A DNA stretch of 32,862 nucleotides from a bacterium (GTDB taxonomy: Bacteria; UBP6; UBA1177), in assembly GCA_022703485.1 (NCBI GenBank), contig JAKLDO010000034.1:1-32862 (forward strand). The letters are read 5' to 3'. Both the position numbers and the translations under genes were made by a program. Numbering within the stretch: position 1 is the first letter of the stretch; each line of letters opens with the position of its first letter. Below the pieces are notes generated by a model. The model made no database searches. It was not told where the DNA came from and saw nothing but the letters and a program-made list of their open reading frames with translations. This document shows positions 7,696-15,838 of the stretch, piece by piece.

Positions 7696-8410
7696 CGGAG
7701 CTTCAGGCCGCATGGGCAGAGCGGTCATAAGGATAGCAGATGAAACGGGGAAGATGTCGGTGACACACAAAGTGGATACGGCCGATGGTTTTGAAAATAT
7801 TGAAGGAGTGACTGCCGGAGATGTTGATGCTGTCATAGATATCAGTTCTCCTGAAGGCTTCAAAAAGGCTTTAAAATGGGCGGTCAGCAACAGAAAGCCC
7901 TTCATTTCAGGCACTACTGGTCTTGAAATATCAGATCTGGTGAGCCTTGAAAGCGCTGCGGAGATAATTCCGGTCCTGCATACATCAAATCTCAGCAGAG
8001 GTGTGAACATCCTTTTTGAGATAATGAAAAAAGCGGCTCTTATCACCGGTGATGCCGATATAGAGATAATTGAGACCCATCATAATAAGAAAAAGGACGC
8101 CCCGTCAGGAACGGCTCTTGAGCTTGGAAAGATAATTTCAAGCGGTCAGAGCACAAGAAAGCTCAAACCTGTCAACGGAAGGTCCGGCATTACAGGTGAA
8201 AGAGCGGTTAACGAGATAGGTTACCACAGCATAAGGTGCGGTGATGTTCCGGGAGAGCATACGGTAATATTCGGCTATCAGGGTGAAAGGATAGAGATCA
8301 CCCACCGTGCGCTGACGAGGGACATTTTTGCAAACGGCGCTATCGAAGCGGCTCTTTTTCTCGCCGGAAAGAAACCCGGCAGGTATTCAATGAAGGATGT
8401 CATCAGCTGA
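7676..8410 (+). CDS. dapB: 4-hydroxy-tetrahydrodipicolinate reductase
   Basis: It reduces 4-hydroxy-tetrahydrodipicolinate in the diaminopimelate/lysine pathway. The NAD(P)H loop GASGRMGRA is at residues 8-16, SGTTG at 79-83 and the family signature ETHHNKKKDAPSGTAL at 133-148, with catalytic H135 and K139. The length of 244 residues is slightly short but complete. The start is set by GGAGG 5 bp upstream, inside the gpsA 3' end. The last 24 bp overlap the convergent DnaB-like gene. Confidence 0.95.
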   Translation: MIRVMVNGASGRMGRAVIRIADETGKMSVTHKVDTADGFENIEGVTAGDVDAVIDISSPEGFKKALKWAVSNRKPFISGTTGLEISDLVSLESAAEIIPVLHTSNLSRGVNILFEIMKKAALITGDADIEIIETHHNKKKDAPSGTALELGKIISSGQSTRKLKPVNGRSGITGERAVNEIGYHSIRCGDVPGEHTVIFGYQGERIEITHRALTRDIFANGAIEAALFLAGKKPGRYSMKDVIS

Positions 8411-8893
8411 TGCTCTCAATTCGAGTATTATAACCGCACAGCCTCTGTCAGTAATATTTTTCTTCAGTTCGCAAATGGATTCTTTCACGGTTCTGCATTG
8501 TCCGCTACGGCAGATATTCTCAACGATAACAAGATCAACGGTCCGTTCTTCCTGAATATGAATTGTAAGTTCATCGAATCCGACATCTCCGTGTTTTATG
8601 AGGATCGGAAATTCGGATATGTGCCTGAGCTCTCTCCAGAGACTGTTTATTTCAGAGTCATCGAGGTTTCCTGAAGCCATTCTGTTCTCGTCGATCCCCG
8701 ATGCAATGGAAAATATCTTTCCGGGGATGTCTGCCGCAGGGCTGTAATTTGAAAAGAGCATCACTTTTCTGCCGCTTTTTGATGCGGCTACGCTGAGAAG
8801 ACATGCAGTTCTGATGCGTTCGACCGGTGTTGCGGTTTCAAAAACGATGATGTCACCTTCTGAGACTGTCTTGAGCAATTCGTCAGGGTTCAT
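8387..8893 (-). CDS. DnaB-helicase-like RecA-fold protein with degenerate Walker A
   Basis: The 168-residue protein follows the core of the DnaB C-terminal domain in order: EGDIIVFETATPVERIRTACLL where the P-loop should be (DnaB has GDLIxxAxRPxMGKTxxxL), a GRKVMLFSNYS strand like the FSLEMS strand, an IASGIDENRMASGNLDDSEI segment like DnaB's SGI...I..G.L, ISEFPILIKHGDVGFDEL like PIxIDD, VDLVIVENI like the Walker B strand, and VKESICELKKNITDRGCAVIILELRAS like the final sensor strand. The Gly-Lys-Thr of Walker A is gone, so it should not hydrolyse ATP. AGGAGG precedes the ATG. It is divergent from the WYL regulator and its 3' end overlaps dapB. The relationship is by eye; a KaiC/RadA-like origin is also possible. 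Confidence 0.6.
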   Translation of the reverse strand: MNPDELLKTVSEGDIIVFETATPVERIRTACLLSVAASKSGRKVMLFSNYSPAADIPGKIFSIASGIDENRMASGNLDDSEINSLWRELRHISEFPILIKHGDVGFDELTIHIQEERTVDLVIVENICRSGQCRTVKESICELKKNITDRGCAVIILELRASADDILH

Positions 8894-8945
8894 TTTTCCT
8901 CCTGTGTTTTCTGTAGATCACAGCATTCATTTTATTCATACATTG

Positions 8946-8960
8946 CGACACATGTTGTCG
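8946..8960. promoter_or_regulatory. Palindrome between the DnaB-like gene and the WYL regulator gene
   Basis: CGACA and TGTCG form perfect 5-bp arms around a 5-bp centre. It lies 53 bp before the regulator start and 53 bp before the divergent DnaB-like start, so it is centred between the genes. It is a plausible operator for the WYL protein. Confidence 0.45.
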
Positions 8961-9012
8961 TAGATTGGAAAATATGATATGCTCAGCTGAATTTTTATGT
9001 AAGGAGAGCCTG

Positions 9013-9966
9013 ATGTCCAGCATTCACAGAATAGTTTTCATGCACAATGAGATCCTGAAAAACGGAAAAGTCCCGACGGAAAAAGTTGTTGACCATTTTG
9101 AGATAACAGGGCGGCAGGTCCAGCGTGATGTTCAGGAGATGAAGCGGATGGGAGCGCCTGTAGGATATTCTGCGGAGGCAGGCGGTTACATTTACAGAAA
9201 ACCGTGGCATCTCTTTGATTATGCTGATAAAAAAATACTTCTTTTCTACCTTTTTGCATCGAAGATGGCGCAGAATCTTGCTCTTGTGCCGGTAGTTTCA
9301 AAAAAACTGCTTAGCGAAATTGAAGACATCTATCTGAAAAGTTACGGTAATATTTCTGAAAGGATAAGCTATGAATTTGCCGAGACAGAGCCTTTTCAGG
9401 CGGAAATAATAACAAGGATAATAGATTCGATGCAGACTATGACCGCAATCGATATAAGTTATTCCAATGCGGCGGGTGTTGAATCCAAAAGGACAATAGA
9501 GCCGTGGCATATTATAAATTACAGCGGAAAATGGTATGTGCTCGCATGGTGCAGAGGAAGCAGGCATCTGAAAACTTTTCTCGTTTCGAGGATGACGCGG
9601 GTTCTCGGTGTTTTTGCGGATGCCGAGCCTTTTGAAAAGGAGATAGACAGGGGGATGCTGAAAAAATGTCTGAATGAAGGTTACGGGATATTCAAGAACG
9701 ATGAAACAGTCGATGTCACGGTAAGGTTCCATGAGCCGATCCTCCATTTTGTGAGAAATAAGCACTGGCATCCGCACCAGAAGCTGGCAGAAAGGAAAGT
9801 TGACGGAAAAAATGTCATCGACCTGACTCTTCCTGTCGCTGATTTCACCGAAATAACCGCGAGGATCCTCGGACTTTCTCCCAATGCAGAAGCGATCAGC
9901 CCTGAAAATTTCAGAGCTCAGTGGCTGGAAAGGGTGAGAGAGACAGTTAAAAGGTTCGGAGTGTGA
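9013..9966 (+). CDS. WYL-domain transcriptional regulator
   Basis: The N-terminal 60 residues form a winged helix (TEKVVDHFEITGRQVQRDVQEMKRMGAPVGYSAEAGGYIYR), and a WYL domain is centred near EPWHIINYSGKWYVLAWCRGSRHLKTFLVSRM. A C-terminal extension follows (WYL C-terminal or WCX-like, about residues 225-317). WYL regulators bind nucleic-acid or nucleotide ligands and often control DNA-repair and phage-defence genes. AAGGAG 6 bp before the ATG at 9013 fixes the start; an upstream ATG at 8965 has no ribosome site. A palindrome upstream suggests autoregulation together with the divergent DnaB-like gene. It converges with the DUF4143 ATPase gene with 2 bp between stops. Confidence 0.85.
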   Translation: MSSIHRIVFMHNEILKNGKVPTEKVVDHFEITGRQVQRDVQEMKRMGAPVGYSAEAGGYIYRKPWHLFDYADKKILLFYLFASKMAQNLALVPVVSKKLLSEIEDIYLKSYGNISERISYEFAETEPFQAEIITRIIDSMQTMTAIDISYSNAAGVESKRTIEPWHIINYSGKWYVLAWCRGSRHLKTFLVSRMTRVLGVFADAEPFEKEIDRGMLKKCLNEGYGIFKNDETVDVTVRFHEPILHFVRNKHWHPHQKLAERKVDGKNVIDLTLPVADFTEITARILGLSPNAEAISPENFRAQWLERVRETVKRFGV

Positions 9967-9968
9967 AT

Positions 9969-11246
9969 TTAAAGGATCGGGTTTTTAAGAAATTCAACAA
10001 CGCTTTCATGGTTTATTCCTTCAACAGGCTGATGGAGGAGTTCATCCATTGACAGAACGGTTTTCGGATAGTGGTCCTTTATTTTTATAAGATTCCCGAA
10101 TTCTCTATTATAAACGGTGCTTCCTTTTTCTCCGACAAGATATGCAACCTGATAATAATGCAGCTTATTTCCTTTCCGTGCAATAAAATCAATTTCACCG
10201 CCGGGAGTTTTTAAAGTCTTTACTTTGAACCCGCGTCTTTTCAGTTCTATAAATATAATGTTTTCAAGTAGTTTTCCGAAATCACTTTGTTCATCGGCTG
10301 TTTTTGCAAAAGAGTTATCATTCAGATAAATTTTTAAGGGAACGCTTTTCAGGATGTCTCCTTTTTTATATGACATGACAGGACATTCGTGAATAAAAAA
10401 AGCATCTTTCAAGTATTCCATATATTCTGAAACGGTATTTATCGAAGCATTTTCGCCACTGTCTTTTAAAATATTTGATATTCTTGTTCTTGAAACTTCA
10501 TCTGCCGGTGAAAAACAGAAATAATCGGCCATTTTCTTTAAAAGCGGGATGTTTCTGATCTGATGTCTTGTTGCTATATCTCTTACTATTATTGAATCCA
10601 CTGTTGCCGAAACGAGGTTCTGTCTTGCAAAAACATCCTCGACTTTAACAACTTCAGGCATTCCGCCGGTGTTCAGATATTCAATACAGGCGGCTCTATC
10701 CGGAGTTTTATTCAGAAATGAACAGTATTCTATAAAAGATAAAGGATAAAGTGTCAGTTCAAAGCTTCTTCCGGCAAGGTATGTGTGAAGTTCACCGCTT
10801 AACAGATTTGCATTCGAACCTGTGATAATAATTTTGTGATCGGCAGTATAATCCTCATAAAGAGAAACAATCGTTTTTTCCCAGTCTGCAATTTCCTGAA
10901 CCTCATCAATAACAATAAAAAGCCGTTCGCCCGGAGCATGGTCGAACTTCTTTTTCCATTCATTTAAAATCTTTTTGAATGTTGAGGACTTTCTCATGAA
11001 GTCAATATCCTGAATAAAAAGATTGGCATAAAATATTTTTGCCGGGTCAATTTTTTTTTCATTGATCAGATATCGTATGAACTGTCTTACGACAACGCTT
11101 TTGCCTGTTCTTCTTCCACCGGTTATTGTGATGATGTTTTTCGGCTCAAGCATGGAATTAAGCATTGAAATATAATCAGGACGCTCAATTCCGCAACCGG
11201 TAACCGTTCCGTCCCAGAAATTAAACTTTTTAAAAATATCAAACAT
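9969..11246 (-). CDS. AAA ATPase with DUF4143 / PD-(D/E)XK-like C-terminal domain
   Basis: The 425-residue protein has a Walker A motif GGRRTGKS (43-50), Walker B LFIVIDEVQEI (109-119, Asp114-Glu115) and a sensor-1-like IIITGSNANLL, as in the archaeal-type ATPase family. The middle segment contains SFELTLYPLSFIEYC, typical of the AAA_14/DUF4143 proteins. The C-terminal part LENIIFIELKRRGFKV...GGEIDFIARK...YYQVAY resembles the DUF4143 nuclease-like fold. The cellular role of this abundant family is not known. GGAGG 8 bp before ATG at 11246 selects this start; the longer reading starts inside a TATAAT sequence (11296-11301) that is probably its -10 box. Codon use is more AT-rich than in the neighbouring operons, suggesting transfer. 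Confidence 0.85.
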   Translation of the reverse strand: MFDIFKKFNFWDGTVTGCGIERPDYISMLNSMLEPKNIITITGGRRTGKSVVVRQFIRYLINEKKIDPAKIFYANLFIQDIDFMRKSSTFKKILNEWKKKFDHAPGERLFIVIDEVQEIADWEKTIVSLYEDYTADHKIIITGSNANLLSGELHTYLAGRSFELTLYPLSFIEYCSFLNKTPDRAACIEYLNTGGMPEVVKVEDVFARQNLVSATVDSIIVRDIATRHQIRNIPLLKKMADYFCFSPADEVSRTRISNILKDSGENASINTVSEYMEYLKDAFFIHECPVMSYKKGDILKSVPLKIYLNDNSFAKTADEQSDFGKLLENIIFIELKRRGFKVKTLKTPGGEIDFIARKGNKLHYYQVAYLVGEKGSTVYNREFGNLIKIKDHYPKTVLSMDELLHQPVEGINHESVVEFLKNPIL

Positions 11247-11429
11247 TTCAAATACCTCCGTAAAAACATCAAGAACAGCATCCTTTGCAATTTTCATTAT
11301 ACTGAAATCTTTGTCAAGTTTTGTTGCGCATCTTTCACTATGATGAAATCTGTGCGCATTTTTGTTGTTTGTTGTTCAGTATGGTGATGTCTGTTGTTCG
11401 GTGCGTTTAGATTTTTGTATTATGTGGAT

Positions 11430-12023
11430 CTATTTTCTGGATACAAAAGGATTGTCTTTGATGTAAAAGCGCCATGGCCGGTCTCTGTACTCTCCGGCGT
11501 AATCAATGTTGACTCTGGCCGTCTTGACGATGGCGGATCTTTTCAGGGGCAGTCCTTTTTCAATGAAAAGTTCAGAGCCTTCAACCATGTCGTAACCGTT
11601 CAGGTCCATGTCTATTCCGAGCGCTTTTGTGAGCTTCCCCGGACCGTTTGTAAGATCATGGACGCTTTTTATGAGCTGTCTGTTATTTTTAATGATATCA
11701 ATGCCTTGAACGGGTTCTACTGCACGGATGAGAACTGCATGGGGAATATCTTTTCTTTCTGTCACTATGTTCAGGCAGTGATTCAGTCCGTAAATGAGAT
11801 AGACATAGGCGTGTCCGCCTTCCATGAACATTGTTTCCGTTCTTTTTGTCCTGCGGTTGTTGCAGGCGTGACAGGCTTTATCCCCGGGGCCGCAGTAGGC
11901 TTCGGTCTCAACGATCTTTGATATGACGGAATGTCCGCTGATGTTCCTTACAAGATATGTCCCGAGAAGTTCAACTGCCGCAGTAAGAGCGCTTTGAAGA
12001 TAGAATTCCCTGCTGAGTTTCAA
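11430..12023 (-). CDS. DNA-3-methyladenine glycosylase (Mpg/AAG family)
   Basis: This base-excision repair enzyme removes 3-methyladenine, hypoxanthine and similar lesions. The family landmarks are ELLGTYLVRNI, the catalytic KIVETEAYCGPGDKACHA (with Glu in ETEAY), FMEGGHAYVYLIYGLNHCLNIV and AVLIRAVEP; the C terminus PWRFYIKDNPFVS is complete. The 197-residue length is normal. The start is TTG at 12021-12023, 11 bp after the RNase J stop; no ATG fits the family N terminus. It is the last gene of the M23-RNase J-glycosylase operon. Confidence 0.88.
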   Translation of the reverse strand: MKLSREFYLQSALTAAVELLGTYLVRNISGHSVISKIVETEAYCGPGDKACHACNNRRTKRTETMFMEGGHAYVYLIYGLNHCLNIVTERKDIPHAVLIRAVEPVQGIDIIKNNRQLIKSVHDLTNGPGKLTKALGIDMDLNGYDMVEGSELFIEKGLPLKRSAIVKTARVNIDYAGEYRDRPWRFYIKDNPFVSRK

Positions 12024-12034
12024 GATGCACCAGA

Positions 12035-13669
12035 TCAGTTGAGATTTACGATAATGGCATTTACGACGGGTTTTTTCTTGAGTATTGCAAGAAGGTGTCT
12101 TCTGACCCTTATGCGGATCTCCTCTTCGACATCCTTCCAGAAAGGTTCATCAGGGATCTCTTCTTTGAAATAACTTTCGATAAGGTCTTTTATTTCCCGG
12201 TCTATCTTTTTCATTCTTGAAGCTGAAGCAATACCGGAAGATACTATCCGCGGTTTGGAAAGGAGCGTGTTGGAAAGGAAATCAACTGTCATCATCACTG
12301 TCATGATTCCGGCTTTTGCTATCTTTTTTCTTTCCCTTATGTTCTCGATGTCGACCATATCCGGATCGCCGTTTGAGACCACTTTTACTGTCAGATCGAA
12401 CTTGTGGGAGACGGCATACCGTTTGTTTTTACGGTAGACAAGCATTTCTCCGTCCGAAATGACTGTTGAGCTGAAACCTTCTCTGTCCGCGAGTTTTGCG
12501 CTGAGCTCAAGGAATCTTCTGTGGCCGTGCACGGGAATTACGAGCGCAGGGTTTATATCATTGAAAGCCTTAATGATATCATCCTGTTTTGCATGACCTG
12601 AGACATGAATATGATCTGTGTTCTCGTAATAGACATCAGCCCCTTTCTCAACGAGGTTGTCGATCATCCTGCCTATTGATATTTCATTGCCGGGAATGTT
12701 CTTTGAAGAGAAAAATATCGTGTCGCCTATTTTTACCGATACCGATTTCATCATGTCGAGGCTCATTCTTTTCATTACACTTCTGGGTTCGGCCTGTGAA
12801 CCTGAAACTATCAGTGTCAGCCTGTTCTCGGGAACCCTGTTTATCTTTGACTGGTCTGTAATGACCGAGGCCGGCAGTTTCAAATGCCCGAGTTCTGAAG
12901 CGATCGCGGAGTATGAATTCACGCTCCTTCCGAGAAGTGCGACAGTTCTTCCTTTTTCAAGTGAGATGTCAATAATGTTCTTTATCCTTGCGGTATTAGA
13001 TGAAAAGCATGTCGCAATGACCCTTCCACGGGCGTTTTCTATTATTTCACCTATGTTCCCGGTGATAGATCTCTCGTTTTCAGCATGTCCTGCGCTTTCG
13101 ATATTGGTGCTTTCAATGAGAAGTATATCGACTTTGCCTGGGACTTTCCCTTTAAAGGGTGAATTTCTGGAACTTTCACTTTTGAAATCGCCTGTGTGGA
13201 CGATGGTATAATCTGCAACTTTTATGATAAGGAACTTGGATTCCGGGATCGAGTGGGGGACATCCTGCATCTCTATTGTAAAAGGTCCGATCTTTATAAC
13301 AGGTGTCTTTTTTGCGCTGACAGTCTTTATTGTTTTGTATTTAGCGTATTTGGCGATCCTTTCTTCAAGCACTTTGGCAGGAAAAGGGGTCATGTAGACG
13401 GGGATGTTGAATTTCTGGAGAAGATAAGGGACAGCTCCGATATGGTCTTCGTGGCCGTGGGTTATCACACAGCCCAGCAGGTCTATCTCAAGTTCGTCGA
13501 TAATGTCAAAATCGGGAATGAAAAAATCATCTTCCATGAAATCATCATTGCCGGGGAATCCCATTCCGCAGTCTATCATGACAGCTTCGTTCAGATATTT
13601 GATTAGGAGGCAGTTCTTTCCGACTTCCTTGAGTCCGCCTAGAGGAAGTATTTCAATTTGGGGTGTCAT
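12035..13669 (-). CDS. rnj: Ribonuclease J
   Basis: This metallo-beta-lactamase/beta-CASP ribonuclease acts as a 5'-3' exo- and endonuclease in mRNA decay and rRNA maturation. The zinc motif HGHEDH is at residues 71-76, HTGDFK lies around 158-163, VSGSQAEPRS marks the beta-CASP region, and SGHAKQDD and PVHGH supply the remaining ligands. The C-terminal domain is present (544 residues in all, the usual size for RNase J). GGAG 6 bp before the ATG sets the start. It begins 19 bp after the M23 peptidase gene. Confidence 0.93.
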   Translation of the reverse strand: MTPQIEILPLGGLKEVGKNCLLIKYLNEAVMIDCGMGFPGNDDFMEDDFFIPDFDIIDELEIDLLGCVITHGHEDHIGAVPYLLQKFNIPVYMTPFPAKVLEERIAKYAKYKTIKTVSAKKTPVIKIGPFTIEMQDVPHSIPESKFLIIKVADYTIVHTGDFKSESSRNSPFKGKVPGKVDILLIESTNIESAGHAENERSITGNIGEIIENARGRVIATCFSSNTARIKNIIDISLEKGRTVALLGRSVNSYSAIASELGHLKLPASVITDQSKINRVPENRLTLIVSGSQAEPRSVMKRMSLDMMKSVSVKIGDTIFFSSKNIPGNEISIGRMIDNLVEKGADVYYENTDHIHVSGHAKQDDIIKAFNDINPALVIPVHGHRRFLELSAKLADREGFSSTVISDGEMLVYRKNKRYAVSHKFDLTVKVVSNGDPDMVDIENIRERKKIAKAGIMTVMMTVDFLSNTLLSKPRIVSSGIASASRMKKIDREIKDLIESYFKEEIPDEPFWKDVEEEIRIRVRRHLLAILKKKPVVNAIIVNLN

Positions 13670-13688
13670 TCATTTCTCCTGAAAAGTT

Positions 13689-14936
13689 TTAATTCATCGG
13701 TGACAGGTCGGCATATCTTTCATCCACTGTCAGGGTCTTTTTCTTTGCTATCGCTTCTTCAAGATATACGGCTCTGGAGACTGATACTGTTCTGAATTCG
13801 CCGGATATGTCAAAAGGTGCGAACCATATTCTTTCGTATGTGAACTGGAGCGGGTCGACATTCTTTCCGTTCATCATGACAGAAAAATGAAGATGGGTCG
13901 ATGTCGATCTGCCTGTACTTCCGGCTCCGGCTATCACTTCTCCTTTTGCAACGGTCTGTCCGCTTGATACAAGGAATCTGTTGAGGTGTCCGTAGACTGT
14001 CCTTATTCCGCTGCCGTGGTCTACGACTATTGTATTGCCGAGTCCCTTTTTATAACCTATGTAATGTACGGTCCCCCCTGCGGCGGCTCTTACAGGAGCG
14101 TCGGTCTTGGCGATTATGTCAATTCCGTGATGGAATTTCTTCGATCTGTTGAACGGGTCTTTTCTGTAGCCGAAATAGCTGGTTATCCGTCCGCAGTCTA
14201 TCGGTGCCCTGAAAAGTTCCTGAGGGGAGAGCATCATTCTGCTTCCTGTCACAAAATAGTCTCCGTAATATGTATCTCTGAATGCGGTGAGAGTGAAATC
14301 GCCCATTCGTGCACTTTTAACCGAAATTCCAAGTATTCCGAAGGTATAGACGAGTATGTCCTTATCGAAAATCCCTTTTAACATGAACGCTATCGAATCG
14401 CCCGGAAGAAGCTTATCAAGTATTCCCCAGTCCCATGCGAGCCTTTCCTTTGCAAGCTGATATATTACAGGATTATCTTCTGCAAGTGTCTTTTCTATAT
14501 TCATGTATTTTACGACAGTTTTGACTTCAAGTGATATTTCTGACCGTGACTGGACATAGGTCCTTCCTTTTTTAGTGAAGGATATCTTCTCTCCGGAGGT
14601 ACGGTTCCTGTAATTGTGAAGTCCGTATGAGATTATCCTGTCTCCGGATGTGGTCACTGAAAATATGTCGCCGGGAAGGAATTTTGATATTCCGGCATCT
14701 TTTTTGTAAAGGTCTTTTGCCGTCTCCCAGTTCTTTTCGCCGAGCATTTCAGAAAAAAGGTCGTTGTATCCCCCTTCAGGTATCTGGATGTAGGAAGTTG
14801 TCTGCCTTGCTCCGGAATTATTGTTGTTCCAGCTTACATGGAGATCCGCCTTGTTAATGTGATCGAGATAAAAAAAGACCGCAGCTGAAATGGCGACGAC
14901 CGGAATTGTAAGAACGAGCAACCATTTTACATTCAT
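13689..14936 (-). CDS. M23-family metallopeptidase, membrane-anchored
   Basis: A transmembrane helix at residues 4-24 anchors the protein with the bulk outside. Residues 50-240 form a LysM/OapA-like region with two similar parts (each has a FLPGDIFSV / LLPGDSIAF strand). The M23 domain follows: GRITSYFGYRKDPF (249-262), zinc ligands H270 and D273 in HHGID, H317 in YGHL and H350 in HLHF. All are intact, so it is probably an active peptidoglycan endopeptidase of the cell-division or morphogenesis type. I use the ATG at 14936; a TTG two codons earlier is possible and neither has a clear ribosome site. It leads the operon with RNase J. Confidence 0.9.
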   Translation of the reverse strand: MNVKWLLVLTIPVVAISAAVFFYLDHINKADLHVSWNNNNSGARQTTSYIQIPEGGYNDLFSEMLGEKNWETAKDLYKKDAGISKFLPGDIFSVTTSGDRIISYGLHNYRNRTSGEKISFTKKGRTYVQSRSEISLEVKTVVKYMNIEKTLAEDNPVIYQLAKERLAWDWGILDKLLPGDSIAFMLKGIFDKDILVYTFGILGISVKSARMGDFTLTAFRDTYYGDYFVTGSRMMLSPQELFRAPIDCGRITSYFGYRKDPFNRSKKFHHGIDIIAKTDAPVRAAAGGTVHYIGYKKGLGNTIVVDHGSGIRTVYGHLNRFLVSSGQTVAKGEVIAGAGSTGRSTSTHLHFSVMMNGKNVDPLQFTYERIWFAPFDISGEFRTVSVSRAVYLEEAIAKKKTLTVDERYADLSPMN

Positions 14937-14993
14937 AGGCAATTGTTATATGAACAACAAAACACAACTATTCTATTTGTAATGTCTTTTTTG

Positions 14994-15143
14994 TCAAAGG
15001 GCGGGAAACACATAGATCGCAACAAGAATAGGCTTTCGGGGTTTTGACTTTTTCTGTTCCAGTTTGATCAGACCAAAAGTAAACAGTGCGAGCAGGAAAC
15101 CCAATCCTGGCATCCCGTAACTCAGTATTTCAGCGTAGTTCAT
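14994..15143 (-). CDS. Small membrane peptide (49 residues)
   Basis: A short frame begins MNYAEILSYGMPGLGFLLALFTFGLI, one hydrophobic helix, followed by the basic linker KLEQKKSKPRKP and a second short hydrophobic segment ILVAIYVFPAL. AAGGAT lies 8 bp before the ATG. It sits between the M23 peptidase and the accessory region and is read in the same direction as the peptidase. I recognise no family; the ribosome site and TM-plus-basic design are the only support. Confidence 0.45.
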   Translation of the reverse strand: MNYAEILSYGMPGLGFLLALFTFGLIKLEQKKSKPRKPILVAIYVFPAL

Positions 15144-15294
15144 ATATTATATCCTTATTAATTTTAGTTAAAAATTCCCACTTCTTTTTGGGGGAGAGCG
15201 TGTCGCTGTGGCGACGGTGAACCACCTTCGCTAAAGCTTCGATGCTCAAGAGGGTGATGAGTGATGAATGCATCTAATATTTGTTTTCACTCCA
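15144..15294. other. Non-coding stretch with a short hairpin
   Basis: No gene is seen. The base composition switches to GC-richer around 15180-15270, unlike the AT-rich gene beside it. GTCGC (15202-15206) and GCGAC (15211-15215) form a tetraloop hairpin, and a segment CTTCGCTAAAGCTTCG follows. It may be a dispersed intergenic repeat, but only one copy is visible here. Confidence 0.3.
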
Positions 15295-15687
15295 TCACGG
15301 TATATAAGTATCTGACCTTATTGCTTTAAACCCGTTTTTTCTATCTACTAAGACATTAAAACCATAATTCTCTAACAGCTTCACTATATTACTAGTTGTT
15401 TTTATACCAAATACATCAAGCACTTTTATCCCAGGCGGATCAGTATATTCATTATGATGATCCATTATTTCAGCAACAATATCAACAAAGGTTTTTTCTA
15501 AATTATTCTCATTAAACACAAATGGAGATAGTAATTTACCGTCATCTTTATTATTTTTGGAAAGGTACTTATTAACAAACTCTTGATTTTGAGGTGAGCT
15601 TACATACCAACAATGCTCCTTTATTGCTGTTTCTAAAATTTTTTCTGCTTTCTTCTCAAAAACAAGAAATACGGTATAATCATTCAT
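15295..15687 (-). CDS. Hypothetical protein, candidate immunity protein of a lost polymorphic toxin
   Basis: A 130-residue acidic-to-neutral soluble protein with a strong TTAGGAGG ribosome site. No known domain is recognised; a helical first half (KKAEKILETAIKEHCW) and a strand-rich end (IKVLDVFGIKTTSNIVKLLENYGFNVLVDRKNGFKAI) suggest a small alpha/beta fold. It is markedly AT-rich compared with its neighbours. It begins 21 bp after the stop of a truncated toxin-like tail on the same strand, the standard place for an immunity gene. The role is inferred from position alone. Confidence 0.55.
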   Translation of the reverse strand: MNDYTVFLVFEKKAEKILETAIKEHCWYVSSPQNQEFVNKYLSKNNKDDGKLLSPFVFNENNLEKTFVDIVAEIMDHHNEYTDPPGIKVLDVFGIKTTSNIVKLLENYGFNVLVDRKNGFKAIRSDTYIP

Positions 15688-15708
15688 GATATCCTCCTAA
15701 TAATTTAG

Positions 15709-15807
15709 TTATTTTGGCAACTCATTTTTTCTAGCAGATCTAACACCTCCTTTAACATTTTTGCTGTGCACATGTGGCACGGAAATAGATTCGCCTGCAT
15801 CCATCAT
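15709..15807 (-). pseudogene. C-terminal remnant of a polymorphic-toxin-like protein
   Basis: Reading in from the transposase repeat, an open frame gives about 32 residues ending ISVPHVHSKNVKGGVRSARK and then NELPK before a TAA. The PHVH...GGxR...(D/N)E(I/L)PK pattern resembles the extreme C termini of Rhs/contact-dependent toxins that I know (PHVHDP..PGG.R.PTPDEIPK). The rest of the gene is missing, cut off by the transposase end repeat at 15803-15809. The fragment is too short for a firm family call. Confidence 0.45.
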
Positions 15808-15808
15808 A

Positions 15809-15835
15809 GGGGTCAGGGCGCAATATTTATATATG
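15809..15835 (+). repeat. Transposase-element end repeat, copy 1 (left end)
   Basis: A 27-bp sequence starting GGGGTCAGGGCGCAAT. It is identical to 16434-16460 (direct) and to the reverse complement of 17446-17472. The identity probably extends outward to an ATCA motif at 15803-15806. Confidence 0.9.
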
Positions 15836-15838
15836 AAT

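Noticed and set aside
11394..11921. Plus-strand frame opposite the DNA glycosylase gene
   Set aside because: It has no ribosome site or recognisable features, and the glycosylase on the other strand is certain.
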